From Epiperipatus broadwayi (Eukaryota; Onychophora; Udeonychophora; Euonychophora; Peripatidae): a DNA stretch of 64,000 nucleotides. The DNA is taken from positions 3,841,877 through 3,905,876 of the forward strand of contig JAQFVV010012508.1 in NCBI GenBank assembly GCA_028023455.1. The letters are read 5' to 3'. The notes below the pieces were generated by a model. It was not told the DNA's origin. It made no database searches and worked only from the letters and a program-made list of their open reading frames with translations. Shown here piece by piece: positions 22,167-33,410 of this stretch (its first letter is position 1; the number at the start of each line of letters is the position of its first letter). The position numbers and the translations under genes were made by a program.

Positions 22167-22576
22167 TGTACCATTTATTTATATATAAAGTACGAATTAC
22201 TTTTTGATATTAGGTATTAAAAAAAAAAAAAAGAAAGCGAACACGATCTTTATTTTTTTTGTAGCATAATGTTTTAAAGAAAAAAAAAACGTACAGTGAA
22301 AGTTTAATTTTTCTTTTTTTTTAGAAATAAGTTAACTAAAATAAATTCCATGTTGGAAAAGTGCATATTGAATCATTGATTCAAATAGTGAAAGGAAATT
22401 TCAAAAGGCGAAAGATTGCTATCAGAAACAACTTTCTGATAGTAATTAAAAATGGCAGAAATTCTTAGCGGAAAAACAGACTTTGTAATAAGAAAAGGAG
22501 AAGAATGTAGAAGTTTATAAAGTAGAACAAAGAAAAAAAAAGAACGTGCGCAGAGCTTCTAAAAAGAATCTAGGAG

Positions 22577-22583
22577 TATAAAA
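22577..22583 (+). promoter_or_regulatory. LTR TATA box
   Basis: TATAAAA in the context GGAGTATAAAAGGAGC, conserved in both LTRs (27,034-27,040 in the 3' copy). It is the best candidate for the element promoter. Confidence 0.7.
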
Positions 22584-22897
22584 GGAGCCGACAGATTTGA
22601 AAAGGGGTCTTTTTTATCTTATTGTTCCAATAGTGCTGAGCAATTGGAAGTGCTTCATATTCTTTTAATAAAATGTGTTCACTTAGATACAAACTGAAAT
22701 CGCTCGCCATGAGTGAGTAGAACGATATCGTTTGCCGACACTTTCTCTCGGAAAAAGTCACCTAGATCGTCATCTGGCTACCTAAATTAGATCGGAGATT
22801 CGGAAATAAAACTAAAAGAAAAACAACTACTGTGGACTACTCACTAACTGAATTGTACGTCGGGAAGATCGATGACCTACTTAATGTTAACTTACCG

Positions 22898-23439
22898 GTA
22901 AGTAAATGTACATAAATTTTTTTTACATAAAGCTTTATGAATAGTGAATTGAATGGAAATGTTATCCCATAAATTTTTCTTGGATCAGAAGATTTGCGAA
23001 CTGAGAAATGAACCAAACTGTTACTACGGAAAATCAGACTAAATAATTAATACTCCAATATTTGAATCAAATTATTGAATTCATATGCACAATCTTTTCC
23101 AACGTTGTAATTTTGTCTTAATCATAAATATTGAATGCTTGACGAGTTAGAATAAATCTTTATTATTAACTTCACTTTCATTGTACGTGTATAAAATTAA
23201 TGCTATTCTATTTAAGTTTTACCTTTAGTTATTTAACTTAGATCGTATAATTATTACCTTACGGGCTACAATATTTGACGCAGTCTCAGTGGGTCTAACA
23301 ACTCTGGTGCCCTCAAGTAGAAATTAAAAACTGGTTCTGCTTACGATTGTACTCGGTAATAATTCTAGGCCGAAGTTGATCAGGAAAAAATAGCTGTGTT
23401 GAGAATTGAAATACAACTTTCTTTTTTCTTTTGATACAG
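22898..23439 (+). other. candidate intron inside the LTR
   Basis: The donor GTAAGT at 22,898 follows TTACCG. The acceptor is a long pyrimidine tract, CTTTCTTTTTTCTTTTGATACAG, ending at 23,439 (written here only as a motif class: T/C tract then ACAG). Both sites are kept in the 3' LTR (27,355 and 27,888). If used, the leader RNA would lose 542 nt. Confidence 0.4.
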
Positions 23440-23508
23440 CTTGATCAACTCACGCTCAAATATAAATTTGAGGCGTATAAGGGCCTAGTAATACGAAAAA
23501 CGTTACAA

Positions 23509-23526
23509 TGGCGACCCAACTCGAGG
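23509..23526 (+). other. primer-binding site
   Basis: TGGCGACCCAACTCGAGG begins one base after the 5' LTR. TGG pairs with the CCA end of a tRNA, as expected for minus-strand priming. I could not assign the tRNA. Confidence 0.75.
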
Positions 23527-23933
23527 CTTACGAAAAGAAAAAAAAAACCACGACCTGAGAAAATTTAAAAACGGCATAAAATTGAGAATTTAATGTCCGT
23601 AGCCGGAAAATAAATATGACCACAAATAGTGCGCAAGTCTAAAAAGTTATTGCGTACGATTACAAAAGTTTTTTTTTAGAGTAGGATTTTAAATAAGGAC
23701 TATATTGAAAGAAAATAATAGCTTATAAATTATTAAATAATAAATAAAACCGATCAAAGGTAAGAAATGACGGTAAAGGTAGAGGGGGATGGGAGATTAT
23801 AGGGTGATAAAAGAGAGGGGTGTCGGTGAACGAATTTATTAGCAAAGCAAAATAAAATATTATATTTATATCGTAAAAATTGATAGCGTTAAGATTTTGT
23901 TTACTGTAGCAAAAATAAGCAACACGGCCATAT

Positions 23934-26555
23934 ATGAAATTGAGAAGTAATAAAAATACACAAAATATGGCAGAAGGCGCGGAAGAATTAAAAGAGGGCT
24001 CGGAACCCTTAATAAAAAAACTATTATACGAATGCATGACAGAATTCAAAGAAGAAATAAAAAAAGAAATGACAGAGATGGTCAGAGGATTAAAAGAAGA
24101 AATAAAAGAACCAGTAAAAAAAAAAAAAAAAGATGGAACCATACGACTGTGTTTGGATGCCAGGCAATTGAACAAGATTACATGGCCAGATCAAAATGTT
24201 CCACCTCCAATAAATGAGTTGGTAAATAAATTCTGGGGGAAAAAGATATTTTCCACGTTAGATCTGACTGCCAGCTATTGGCAGATCAGGTTACACCCTG
24301 CTGACCGGAAGTACACAGCATTTCGATATAATGGTATATCGTACCAATTTAACAGAATGCCTTTTGGTCTCAAGAATAGTGGAGCAGGCCTGCTAAAATG
24401 TCTCGATCGTGTGCTGTGCCCGGAAATAAAAAAGTTAATCACTGTTTACATGGATGATGTGATTATTGCATCCAATAACGCCCAGGAACACTTACAACAC
24501 CTCAAGTTGTTTCTACAAGAGTGCAATATGAAGGATATTCGCATTAATCTGCAAAAAAGCTGTTTAGCAGCGGAAGAAGTGAATTTCTTAGGGCACTTAA
24601 TTAATGCCAATGGGATTAGACCCCACCCGGACAAAATCCAGGCAATACGAGATTTCCCAGCCCCTCGAACACCAAAACAGGTGAGATCATTTTTGGGGAT
24701 GTGTAATTTCTACAATAAATTTTACAAAAACTTTGCTTCAGACATGGAGCCTCTGCTGCAATTATTACGTAAGGGAACGTCATGGAAATGGATGGAAGAG
24801 CATGAGACCAATTTTAGGGTTATTAAAGAGAAATTCCTTAGTCAAGTGATGCTGGTTTACCCTGACTTAAGGAAACCGTTTATTGTTCAGGTAGATAGTA
24901 GTGGGTATGGGTTAGGTGCTGTTCTTATGCAAGCTCAAGAGGATGGTACCTGGGGTGTAATTTATTTTGTCAGCAGACCACTGAGAGGTGCAGAGATTAA
25001 TTACTGTGTAACAGAGAAAGAGGCCTTGGCTGTGGTGTGGGCATTTCAGAAGTTCCGCCAATTCTTGATAGGATCGGAAACGATTGTTAGGACAGATCAT
25101 AAGAGCCTAGAGTTCTTAAATCACAGTTATTTAACAAATAGTAGGCTAATCCGATGGAGCCTTTTTCTCCAGGAGTTCAATTATTCCATCCAGTATTGTA
25201 AGGGCACTGAAAATGTGGTAGCCGACACATTGAGCCGGAATATTGTTCCTGATACCCAGGACCATTTGCAGATGGAAGATATCTGTTTGGCAAGTGTAGA
25301 AGTAGAAACAGACGCTGTAGTAGAAGAAGGATTGAGACACTTAGGAAAGGTACAACGGCAAAGCCCGACCTACAAGAAAATTATTGATCAACTAGAAGAC
25401 AAAGATGAAGCGAGAGAGACAGCAGATGCTAACACTGATGAGAGATACCACCTGAAAGAAGGGATCCTATGGTATATCACCGATCCTCAAAAGGATCAAT
25501 GGAAAATGATCATACCAGAAAGTTTACAGGAAGGACTTATTGACTACACACATCATTTGTATGGGCACTATGGTGTAAATAAAGTGGAAGCCTTATTGAG
25601 GACATGGTTCCACTGGCCGAATATGAGAGCACAGGTCACCAGGATAGTAAGCTCATGTGAAATGTGTCAGAAGACAAAACCAGCAAACAAGTCGTATCAA
25701 GGTCCATTGAATTCTATCATCCCTAAAGAACCCAATGACCTGGTGGCTATTGATTTCTATGGACCATTGCCGGCTTTTGGGAAAATGAAATATCTACTAG
25801 TAGTATATGACCTTTTTTCAAAATGGGTGTCAGCATATCCGGTGACCCAAGCCAATACCAAGAATGCCATACGAGCCCTTGAGGTACGATATTTTAAAAG
25901 GGTAGGCAAACCAAAAGCTATTTTGTCGGACCACGGTACGCCGTTCACATCTTATGATTGGCAACAGTGGATAGAGAGGATGGAGGTAAAACACATATTG
26001 TCATCCATACGAAATCCACAATCAAACCCTTGTGAGCGGGTGATGAGAGAGTTAGGACGCCTCTTCAGGGTATATACTGCATCCAACCATAGAGGATGGG
26101 TGAAACAACTCCCAAGGGTGTTAAATTTCATAAATTGGTCTCATAATGAATCTACCGGATTTGCACCTGTAAGACTTCACTTCGGACAAGCAATACCTAG
26201 GTTGTACCAATCCAAGTTACCCGCTGGTCCAGAAAACATTGATAAAAGGAGAGATCATGAAGAAGCAAGAAAAAAATTGGAACACTGTGCCAAGCTCCGA
26301 ACCCAGCGGAAAGGAGGCCTGACTGATAAGTTTAAAACAGGGGATACAATATGGGTAAAAACGAACCCTGTGAGTCAAACTGAGAAGCATATTTTTAAGA
26401 AGTTCCAAAATTTGTATGAGGGACCTTACCAAATCAGCCGACAGGATGGTCCAAATGCTTTCACTTTAAAGAATGGTGAAGGAGAAAGGGGTACCTATAA
26501 CGCTAGGTCACTGAAACCATATAAGACTAGGACGTGGGTTAGAAGTACTCCATAA
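23934..26555 (+). CDS. gag-start/pol fusion: RT, RNase H, integrase
   Basis: An 873-residue intact frame. Residues 1-60 are a charged gag-like start. A lysine run (62-66) then passes directly into RT at DGTIRLCLDARQ. RT has the catalytic Asp at about 110 and YMDD at 172-175. RNase H has D321, E361/E363, D388 and D431. Integrase has an HHCC zinc site (H541, H545, C575, C578), the DDE triad D607, D666, E701 (34 residues between the last two) and a GPY module at 830-832. No capsid, zinc-knuckle nucleocapsid, protease or RT finger start is present. The junction lies in an A run at about 24,115-24,131, which suggests deletion between A-rich tracts that kept the frame. The enzyme could not work as a normal particle without gag supplied by another copy. 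The start at 23,934 is the first ATG after the primer site; a second ATG follows at codon 12. Confidence 0.95.
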   Translation: MKLRSNKNTQNMAEGAEELKEGSEPLIKKLLYECMTEFKEEIKKEMTEMVRGLKEEIKEPVKKKKKDGTIRLCLDARQLNKITWPDQNVPPPINELVNKFWGKKIFSTLDLTASYWQIRLHPADRKYTAFRYNGISYQFNRMPFGLKNSGAGLLKCLDRVLCPEIKKLITVYMDDVIIASNNAQEHLQHLKLFLQECNMKDIRINLQKSCLAAEEVNFLGHLINANGIRPHPDKIQAIRDFPAPRTPKQVRSFLGMCNFYNKFYKNFASDMEPLLQLLRKGTSWKWMEEHETNFRVIKEKFLSQVMLVYPDLRKPFIVQVDSSGYGLGAVLMQAQEDGTWGVIYFVSRPLRGAEINYCVTEKEALAVVWAFQKFRQFLIGSETIVRTDHKSLEFLNHSYLTNSRLIRWSLFLQEFNYSIQYCKGTENVVADTLSRNIVPDTQDHLQMEDICLASVEVETDAVVEEGLRHLGKVQRQSPTYKKIIDQLEDKDEARETADANTDERYHLKEGILWYITDPQKDQWKMIIPESLQEGLIDYTHHLYGHYGVNKVEALLRTWFHWPNMRAQVTRIVSSCEMCQKTKPANKSYQGPLNSIIPKEPNDLVAIDFYGPLPAFGKMKYLLVVYDLFSKWVSAYPVTQANTKNAIRALEVRYFKRVGKPKAILSDHGTPFTSYDWQQWIERMEVKHILSSIRNPQSNPCERVMRELGRLFRVYTASNHRGWVKQLPRVLNFINWSHNESTGFAPVRLHFGQAIPRLYQSKLPAGPENIDKRRDHEEARKKLEHCAKLRTQRKGGLTDKFKTGDTIWVKTNPVSQTEKHIFKKFQNLYEGPYQISRQDGPNAFTLKNGEGERGTYNARSLKPYKTRTWVRSTP

Positions 26556-26621
26556 AGACTTATTAAGAATAAAATTAGTTCAAGCCCATATTTTATTCTC
26601 ATTCCCCTGCCCCGGTGGTAT

Positions 26622-27956
26622 TGTACCATTTATTTATATATAAAGTACAAATTACTTTTTGATATTAGGTATTAAAAAAAAAAAAAAGAAAGCGAACACG
26701 ATCTTTATTTTTTTTGTAGCATAATGTTTTAAAGAAAAAAAAAAGCGTACAGTGAAAGTTTAATTTTTCTTTTTTTTTTAGAAATAAGTTAACTAAAATA
26801 AATTCCATGTTGGAAAAGTGCATATTGAATCATTGATTCAAATAGTGAAAGGAAATTTCAAAAGGCGAAAGATTGCTATCAGAAACAACTTTCTGATAGT
26901 AATTAAAAATGGCAGAAATTCTTAGCGGAAAAACAGACTTTGTAATAAGAAAAGGAGAAGAATGTAGAAGTTTATAAAGTAGAACAAAGAAAAAAAAAGA
27001 ACGTGCGCAGAGCTTCTAAAAAGAATCTAGGAGTATAAAAGGAGCCGACAGATTTGAAAAGGGGTCTTTTTTATCTTATTGTTCCAATAGTGCTGAGCAA
27101 TTGGAAGTGCTTCATATTTTTTTAATAAAATGTGTTCACTTAGATACAAACTGAAATCGCTCGCCATGAGTGAGTAGAACGATATCGTTTGCCGACACTT
27201 TCTCTCGGAAAAAGTCACCTAGATCGTCATCTGGCTACCTAAATTAGATCGGAGATTCGGAAATAAAACTAAAAGAAAAACAACTACTGCGGACTACTCA
27301 CTAACTGAATTGTACGTCGGGAAGATCGATGACCTACTTAATGTTAACTTACCGGTAAGTAAATGTACATAATTTTTTTTACATAAAGCTTTATGAATAG
27401 TGAATTGAATGGAAATGTTATCCCATAAATTTTTCTTGGATCAGAAGATTTGCGAACTGAGAAATGAACCAAACTGTTACTACGGAAAATCAGACTAAAT
27501 AATTAATACTCCAATATTTGAATCAAATTATTGAATTCATATGCATTTCCAACGTTGTAATTTTGTCTTAATCATAAATATTGAATGCTTGACGAGTTAG
27601 AATAAATCTTTATTATTAACTTCACTTTCATTGTACGTGTATAAAATTAATGTTATTCTATTTAAGTTTTACCTTTAGTTATTTAACTTAGATCGTATAA
27701 TTATTACCTTACGGGCTACAATATTTGACGCAGTCTCAGTGGGTCTAACAACTCTGGCGCCCTCAAGTAGAAATTAAAAACTGGTTCTGCTTATGATTGT
27801 ACTCGGTAATAATTCTAGGCCGAAGTTGATCAGGAAAAATAGCTGTGTTGAGAATTGAAATACAACTTTCTTTTTTCTTTTGATACAGCTTGATCAACTC
27901 ACGCTCAAATATAAATTTGAGGCGTATAAGGGCCTAGTAATACGAAAAACGTTACA
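26622..27956 (+). repeat. 3' LTR
   Basis: Nearly identical to the 5' LTR. The bases just upstream (CCCTGCCCCGGTGGTAT) are not a classical polypurine tract, so the plus-strand primer is unclear. Confidence 0.95.
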
Positions 27957-28250
27957 ATTATAATGAAATTAATATTTCATGCAATGCAGGATAATAATAT
28001 CTTAGCACAGGAGTATCACAAATTATGGAAGTCATCTACCGTAAGGCATTAGTTACATAAATGATAAACCCCAACAAATCTTTTGCATCTTAATTCATGA
28101 TTTCCGTTTTTTGTTAATCGATTTTTCAATGATAATGAAATGTTTTGAGGTGAGTAATGGTAGGAAGTGAAAATATTGTCTTCTGGTCATTTCAATTATG
28201 ACAGATCTATAAAGTGAAATTAAGATTTTTTTCTGTTTTTATTTCTCAAA

Positions 28251-28361
28251 GCGTTGTTAGCCGAGAGGTCAGCGCAGCCGCCTTGCAAGCAAGCAGTTGA
28301 TTGCAGACGGTTGTTGTGGGTTCGCTTCCCGGCCGATGCTATGACCTATGGAAAAAAAAAA
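28251..28361 (+). mobile_element. short tRNA-derived SINE
   Basis: GCGTTGTTAGCCGAGAGGTC at the start, B box GGGTTCGCTTCCC, linker CTATGACCTATGG and an A run. A 3-bp insertion (TTG) lies before the B box. A 77-codon frame through it is incidental. Confidence 0.85.
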
Positions 28362-28572
28362 GTGGAATACTTATTTAATAAGCAAAAGATAAAATATTTT
28401 CAATATTTAATTAAGATAGTAAATATTGTTAAAAGGATGTATGCAATATCATTAATTCTCGTTGCAAAAAAAAATATTTTAATTTAATTATTTTAAAATC
28501 CATTATAAAAATATTTGGTTATATTGTCATGCTAAAAGTTATTTATTAAATGATTGTTTGTCTTTTAATATT

Positions 28573-28601
28573 AAAGAGAGAGAGAGAGAGAAAGAGAGAG
28601 A
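28573..28601. repeat. (GA)n microsatellite
   Basis: GA repeats with one interruption. Confidence 0.9.
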
Positions 28602-29204
28602 ACTGAAGAAAGAATATTTAATGATTTTATAAAGATTGAAAGATTTGGTTTATATTAAATTAATGTGTTCATGTTTATAAACCAAATCATATGTAATTTT
28701 AATATGAAAAATAATTAATAAATGAAATTGATGCTAATGTATACATGTATCACATTAAATGTTAGTTTTCTTAACTTTAAAAAAGACTGATAATCGTTTA
28801 ATTATGAAATCATTAAATAAGCATCAAGCAAATGAATGTAAGCCAAAACTGATATTTTTATGTGTTTATTATTTTCGTTTTTTTAATTAACATTTTTTGA
28901 TTTAAATAACTATTCATCTTCTTGTCAATATTCACGTTTTAATTTTAAAATTCGATTTGACGTCTCTTACTATAACACCTATCTAAGCCAATTTGTCATA
29001 AAATAATACATTTTCAATATGTTGTCATTACTGTCTTATCTCGTAGATTTTTCTTTGACAAATTATTTTATATTTCTAAAAAAAAACTAAAATTGCAAAT
29101 CGTATACTAAAATTAAATGAATGTTTAATTATTACTTACTATTATTAAAGTAATTTATGAATTTTTTTCTACAATACAGGCTTTTTTATATCTGCAGTCC
29201 AATG
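28602..29204. other. nothing recognised
   Basis: AT-rich DNA with no supported feature. Confidence 0.45.
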
Positions 29205-29430
29205 TGTAATGTATAGGGGGTTTGAACTCAGACTCTCACACGACTCTCAGCTATCCACGCTATCTCATACTGCTGACACACGTGATCACACGCATGTTGA
29301 ATAGGTAAATAATCACTAATATATGTATTTCGTGCTAAACCAGACCTCGTCCGTTGGTCCAGATTATCATCTCCACATATATATATAATCAATGCTGAGT
29401 CACCAATATTTGTCCATATTATCATCTCCA

Positions 29431-29508
29431 CATCTGGACCAACTGATGAGTGCTAGTTTAGCATGAAATATGATTATTGGTGATTATTTATCTTTTCAAC
29501 ATGAGCAT
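29431..29508 (+). ncRNA. hammerhead ribozyme candidate with truncated stem I
   Basis: CTGATGA at 29,443-29,449, stem II GTGCT/AGCAT with one G-U pair, GAAA at 29,465-29,468, a TTA triplet ending at 29,476, then TTGGTGATTATTT. The outer 5' arm is cut at a junction, leaving ATCTGGACCAA, and the putative stem III does not pair. Confidence 0.5.
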
Positions 29509-29513
29509 TGATT

Positions 29514-29611
29514 GTATATATGTGTGAAGATGATAATCTGGACCAACTGATGAGTGCTGGTTTAGCATGAAATACATATAGTGGTGATTATTTATCTTTT
29601 CAACATGTGTG
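29514..29611 (+). ncRNA. hammerhead ribozyme candidate
   Basis: CTGATGA at 29,547-29,553, stem II GTGCT/AGCAT around GGTTT, GAAA at 29,569-29,572, and stem III U-A and A-U around CA. ATA ends at 29,580. The first stem I pair is A/G rather than A/U. The outer arms are conserved. Confidence 0.65.
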
Positions 29612-29999
29612 TGATCACGTGTGTCCGAAGTATGAGATAGCATGGATAGCTGAGGGTCGTGTGAGAGTCTGAGTTCAACCTTCTATATATTATTAAAGTA
29701 GTTTTTGTTATTATTTGTTTATCATAATTTTAATAGTTTGATTCCCATTTTTATTATTCAAATGACTTTTTAGTCTTATGATGTTAGTGAGAGATCGGAC
29801 ATATGACTTTCAAGATTTTATTGTTTTCTCTTCTAGCTCTTGGTTATTTGGATACCAATATTTTGTGATGGATCTCTATATTGTGCAATTTATTACAATC
29901 GTGATCATTCTCCACTGCTTCTTTGTTCCTCTTTATATAGGTTAAACTATGGGCCCCTATAGGAATATGTCATTAATGGTGAATCCTATTACAGTTGTA

Positions 30000-30150
30000 T
30001 ATGAATGTAGAGGGATTTGAACCTAGGATTTTCAGTCTATATTCATCTTCCACTCCATCTCAAATAACTGATACGCATGACCATATACATGTGAAAAGAA
30101 AAAGGTAAATGATCCCCAATATATATTTTGTGCTGAATCACCATTCATGG
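30000..30150 (-). mobile_element. old family B fragment
   Basis: Reverse-strand remnant with a GGGATTTGAACCTAGGAT arm, GATAAATAATC-like sequence and a broken hammerhead region. No intact core. Confidence 0.5.
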
Positions 30151-30970
30151 GATATATATCGGGGGGTTGAAATACAGTGCAGGGTGAATTTAGATGTAAA
30201 ATCCTAGTTTTTTCAGTATAATGAATGAATAGATTAATTATGTAGATATATATTTAAACTTAATTCACAGTTACTCATATTTACCAATTCTGACCAATCT
30301 TTTAGCTAATAGTATCTACATGTCTATTTAAAAACTGAAGTGGGTAGCAGTGGATCAGCTAGGGTTATTAGGTAGTTGAAAGAAAATTTCTCTGTCTGCT
30401 TGTAACCTTAATTTTTTTTAAACTTTTATTTAGCCTATATTTAAATCCTATATCACGATCACAACAGGATAGATATTCATGCTAGTTACCACTTTTTGAA
30501 TCTTTGCATGGTAGGTGACTTTTTCTGTTCAATTTTTAATATTTGTAGAGTAAACGATGACAAACAATCATGGCAAAATGTGGATGCCTGTGTGAACTTT
30601 TTATAAAATTATTTAGTAGCAACATAACCTAATTAGTCTCAATAGAAGCAGTTTGTCATTCTCTTTTTTTATAATATATACTTATATATTTAATGTTAAT
30701 GTAATTCCATTTCACATTGTGTTTTTAATACTTGTTCAGTTTTTGATGTTTTATTGTTATTATTATTTCATATTTCATTTCTAGTTTTGTAATCTTAATT
30801 CAACAAAAAGTTTACAATTATTCAGTAAGTGCAGAATCAAATTAAAAGTTATTCATTCTGAAATAAAATATTTTGCATATTATAACAAGTATGATAAAAA
30901 ATTTGGAATTTTTTTAATGTTGTAGTTTGCCTGATATAATAATAAATTGTACTTGAGTAATACTTATGAC
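30151..30970. other. nothing recognised
   Basis: AT-rich DNA with no supported feature. Confidence 0.4.
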
Positions 30971-31336
30971 AGTTATAATAATGATAAAAAAGTTAACGGT
31001 AATAAACTATTATAAACACTCTTTAAATCTGCAGAAATATTTTTGGTGGTTAATTCCTTAAACCTGCCTCAACTGCCATTAAATTAAAAAAAAAAAGCAG
31101 AAACAAACGTCAATTCAAATCCCATGAATCCCATATTTAATAAATAGACAAGCTACTAATTTTAAAATACTGGATTCATGGGATTTGAATTGATGATGTT
31201 TGCTTCTGCTTTTTTTTTTTAATTTAATGGCAGTTGAGGAAGGTTTAAGGAATTAACCACCGAAAGTACTTCTGCAGATTTAAAGACTGTTTATAATAGT
31301 TTATTACCGTTAAATTTATTATTTTTATTATAATTA
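30971..31336. repeat. foldback element
   Basis: Arms of about 160 bp (30,971-31,127 and 31,174-31,336). Paired blocks include ATTCAAATCCCATGAATCC, TTAATTCCTTAAACCT and AACGGTAATAAACTATTATA with their complements. Confidence 0.9.
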
Positions 31337-32021
31337 CAATTTTGTTTTAATTAATGGACATTTTATTTATATTATATAATGATAATTGTACATTTGCTGT
31401 GGTGTTCTCTTGCAGTCATAGTGCAATACTGATATTGAGTTTATTTCAAAATAAGTAAAATTATTTTCAATGGATATTGTTCTAAATGGGAATAAAAAAT
31501 TCATTCCTAATATATTTATTGTTGGTGTTTCAGGTTATCAGTTAGTAATTACTTGAATTTCTCTGCCCTTACTAGTTGTAAATGAGACTAGTATCAATTC
31601 TCATAATATTACCTCAATGAAATGGTTGACTACATTGCAGAGTGTAAGATAAAAAATAAGCTTGATTCTCCATATTAGTACCGTGGCCTCATTCCCACTT
31701 CCATATAATTAATCATGTGGGTGTATATATGTATATATTATTGTTATGACAGATTCAATAGCATATGGCTAACGTATTTCCACCTAAAAATTCTCTGATT
31801 GCTTGATCAAATTTAAATCTTAGAAAATATTTAAAAATGGTAAAAAGTAACAACTTAGTAATTTAATTAAGGGTATGTTTTTTTTTCAAAATTTTCTGGT
31901 TAAGCAAATCACTGATATTGTAATCTTTAGTACCTATTAGTTAGTTACATTTTCTTTTTTATATACTTTTATTTGGTATTGTACTTGCTTTATTTGATTT
32001 ATTTACTTATAAGAATAATAA
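31337..32021. other. nothing recognised
   Basis: AT-rich DNA with no supported feature. Confidence 0.4.
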
Positions 32022-32371
32022 CAGGCAAAAGTCTCCATGCAGTAGTGCTACTTAGTGCAAGCCAGAGTAATCAGTGGATGCCAAAAGCTTTGTGTATAAA
32101 ATCCCTATCTAGTGCCTAACTCATCCAATATTCCCAGACTAGTTTCTAGCTTGTGGCCTTCATCAGTGAGGAGCCTTGGATCTGAGAGCTCTGTATCTAG
32201 AGTCTGGTGATATTGGATGAGTAGGCCCTAGATATGGATTTTATGCACAAACCTTTTGGCATCCATTAATTACTCTGGCTTGCACTGAATGGCACTACTG
32301 TATAGAGAGTTTTGCCTGTTTTTATAACAGTTATGAGCAAGCATAAGAAATGATGATCATGTGATGTTTAG
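32022..32371. mobile_element. foldback family A, both arms
   Basis: Left arm from ACAGGCAAAAGTCTCCATGC, centre GAGAGCTCTGTATCTAGAG, right arm ending ATGATCATGTGATGTTTAG. It lacks the outermost left terminus. Confidence 0.85.
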
Positions 32372-32419
32372 AAGAGTAATAACATAAGGATTTTAAAAAA
32401 AAGCTTTAGATGCACTAAT

Positions 32420-32630
32420 GAATAATATTTCTGTAGTATAATTTCCACTATAGCACTCTCATACAAAGTAGGGACTGTTTTTTTATGTGTTTTTAACACA
32501 TTGTAATGGGGTATACTTATAAACATATGACTTAAGACATGTCAAAAAGATGTATGATCTGCAAAATTCACATTTCGTGTTGAACCAGCACTCATCAGTT
32601 GGCCCAGATTACAATCTCTTTCTCATATTT
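32420..32630 (-). mobile_element. old family B fragment
   Basis: Shares AATATTTCTGTAGTATAATT with the copy at 21,031 and carries one minus-strand hammerhead module. Confidence 0.6.
32540..32625 (-). ncRNA. hammerhead ribozyme relic, minus strand
   Basis: On the minus strand CTGATGA (32,592-32,598) and GAAA (32,573-32,576) are intact. Stem II GTGCT/AACAC has one mismatch. Stem I next to the core (GCCAA against TTTGC) is weak. Activity is doubtful. Confidence 0.4.
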
Positions 32631-33410
32631 TTATCATTTTTCAGTATACTTAGATAGCCAATTACTATAGTTTAATTGATAAGTCTCTAATCTAATGAAT
32701 GATTAATAAAAATTCTTTAACTGCATTATTTTAAAATTCCTATATCCCCCCTCTGCACTTGGTTTCACAGAACAAGTAGTAAAGGGAGTTATTGTGTAAA
32801 GATTGTTTATTTTTTTTGTTATTATATAAGTTTACATCTTACGGGAATTATTTACTCTGTGTATATTGATTACTAGCCATTTTTTACCTCCACTAAGCTT
32901 TATTTTAAATGGCTCACATTAAACTTAAAATGCTAATTAGTTTTTTTTATATATAAACTATTCAAATCTTTACTCATGAAAAATGTATTTATTAATAGCA
33001 CATTATATTTTTCATAAGTAAGAACTGAGTTATTAAATAAAAGTAAATATATTCTTTTTTTTTTTTTTTGAGAAACTAAAGTCTATAAATAACGTCATTA
33101 ATCCCAAGATAATAAAGATGGAAATTGTTAAAGTTGTAAGAATATAGAAGGAAGTGGTTTTCAAATTTTCCAGATCACATATCATTGCTTTGAAGCTGAA
33201 CAAATATAAACGTTTCAATCATTTTTAAAACATGCTATTACATTTATCATTTCCTCTTTTTTTGAGTGTTATCAAGATAAATCCATTTAAATAATAATTT
33301 AACCACTTTTCGAAAACATTTACTATTTTTATAATAATATTTTGTTACAAATTATCAATAGTGTGTTTTGAATTATTTAGATATTTAAAAATTATTACTT
33401 TTAATTTTAA
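32631..33410. other. nothing recognised
   Basis: AT-rich DNA. The minus frame at 33,033-33,218 is low-complexity and unsupported. Confidence 0.4.

Larger units (their letters stand above)
22167..23507 (+). repeat. 5' LTR
   Basis: TG...CA ends. TATAAAA box at 22,577-22,583. It contains a candidate intron (22,898-23,439). It differs from the 3' LTR by a few substitutions and by an extra 6 bp near 23,090. Confidence 0.95.
22167..27956 (+). mobile_element. young Ty3/Gypsy LTR retrotransposon with internal deletion
   Basis: Two LTRs of about 1.34 kb start TGTACC and end GTTACA. They are flanked by the 4-bp direct repeat ATTA (22,163-22,166 and 27,957-27,960). I count roughly seven substitutions and a few small indels between the LTRs, so insertion is recent. 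The inside has a primer-binding site and one long open frame holding RT, RNase H and integrase. Most of gag, the nucleocapsid, the protease and the first part of RT are missing. The whole is 5.8 kb. Confidence 0.95.
29205..29692 (+). mobile_element. hammerhead-bearing foldback, family B
   Basis: The left part is an inverted copy of the right part (GACTCTCACACGACTCTCAG against GGTCGTGTGAGAGTC). The right half holds two plus-strand hammerhead modules 104 bp apart. The left half holds one minus-strand relic (core CGGACGA). The outer arms carry tRNA-like A-box and B-box motifs. Confidence 0.8.

Noticed and set aside
22570-22761. 63-codon minus frame present in both LTRs
   Set aside because: Duplicated only because the LTRs are duplicated; no domain and opposite to the element.
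23723-24175. 150-codon minus-strand frame
   Set aside because: Low-complexity Phe/Ser-rich translation antisense to the Gypsy leader and lysine-rich gag start.
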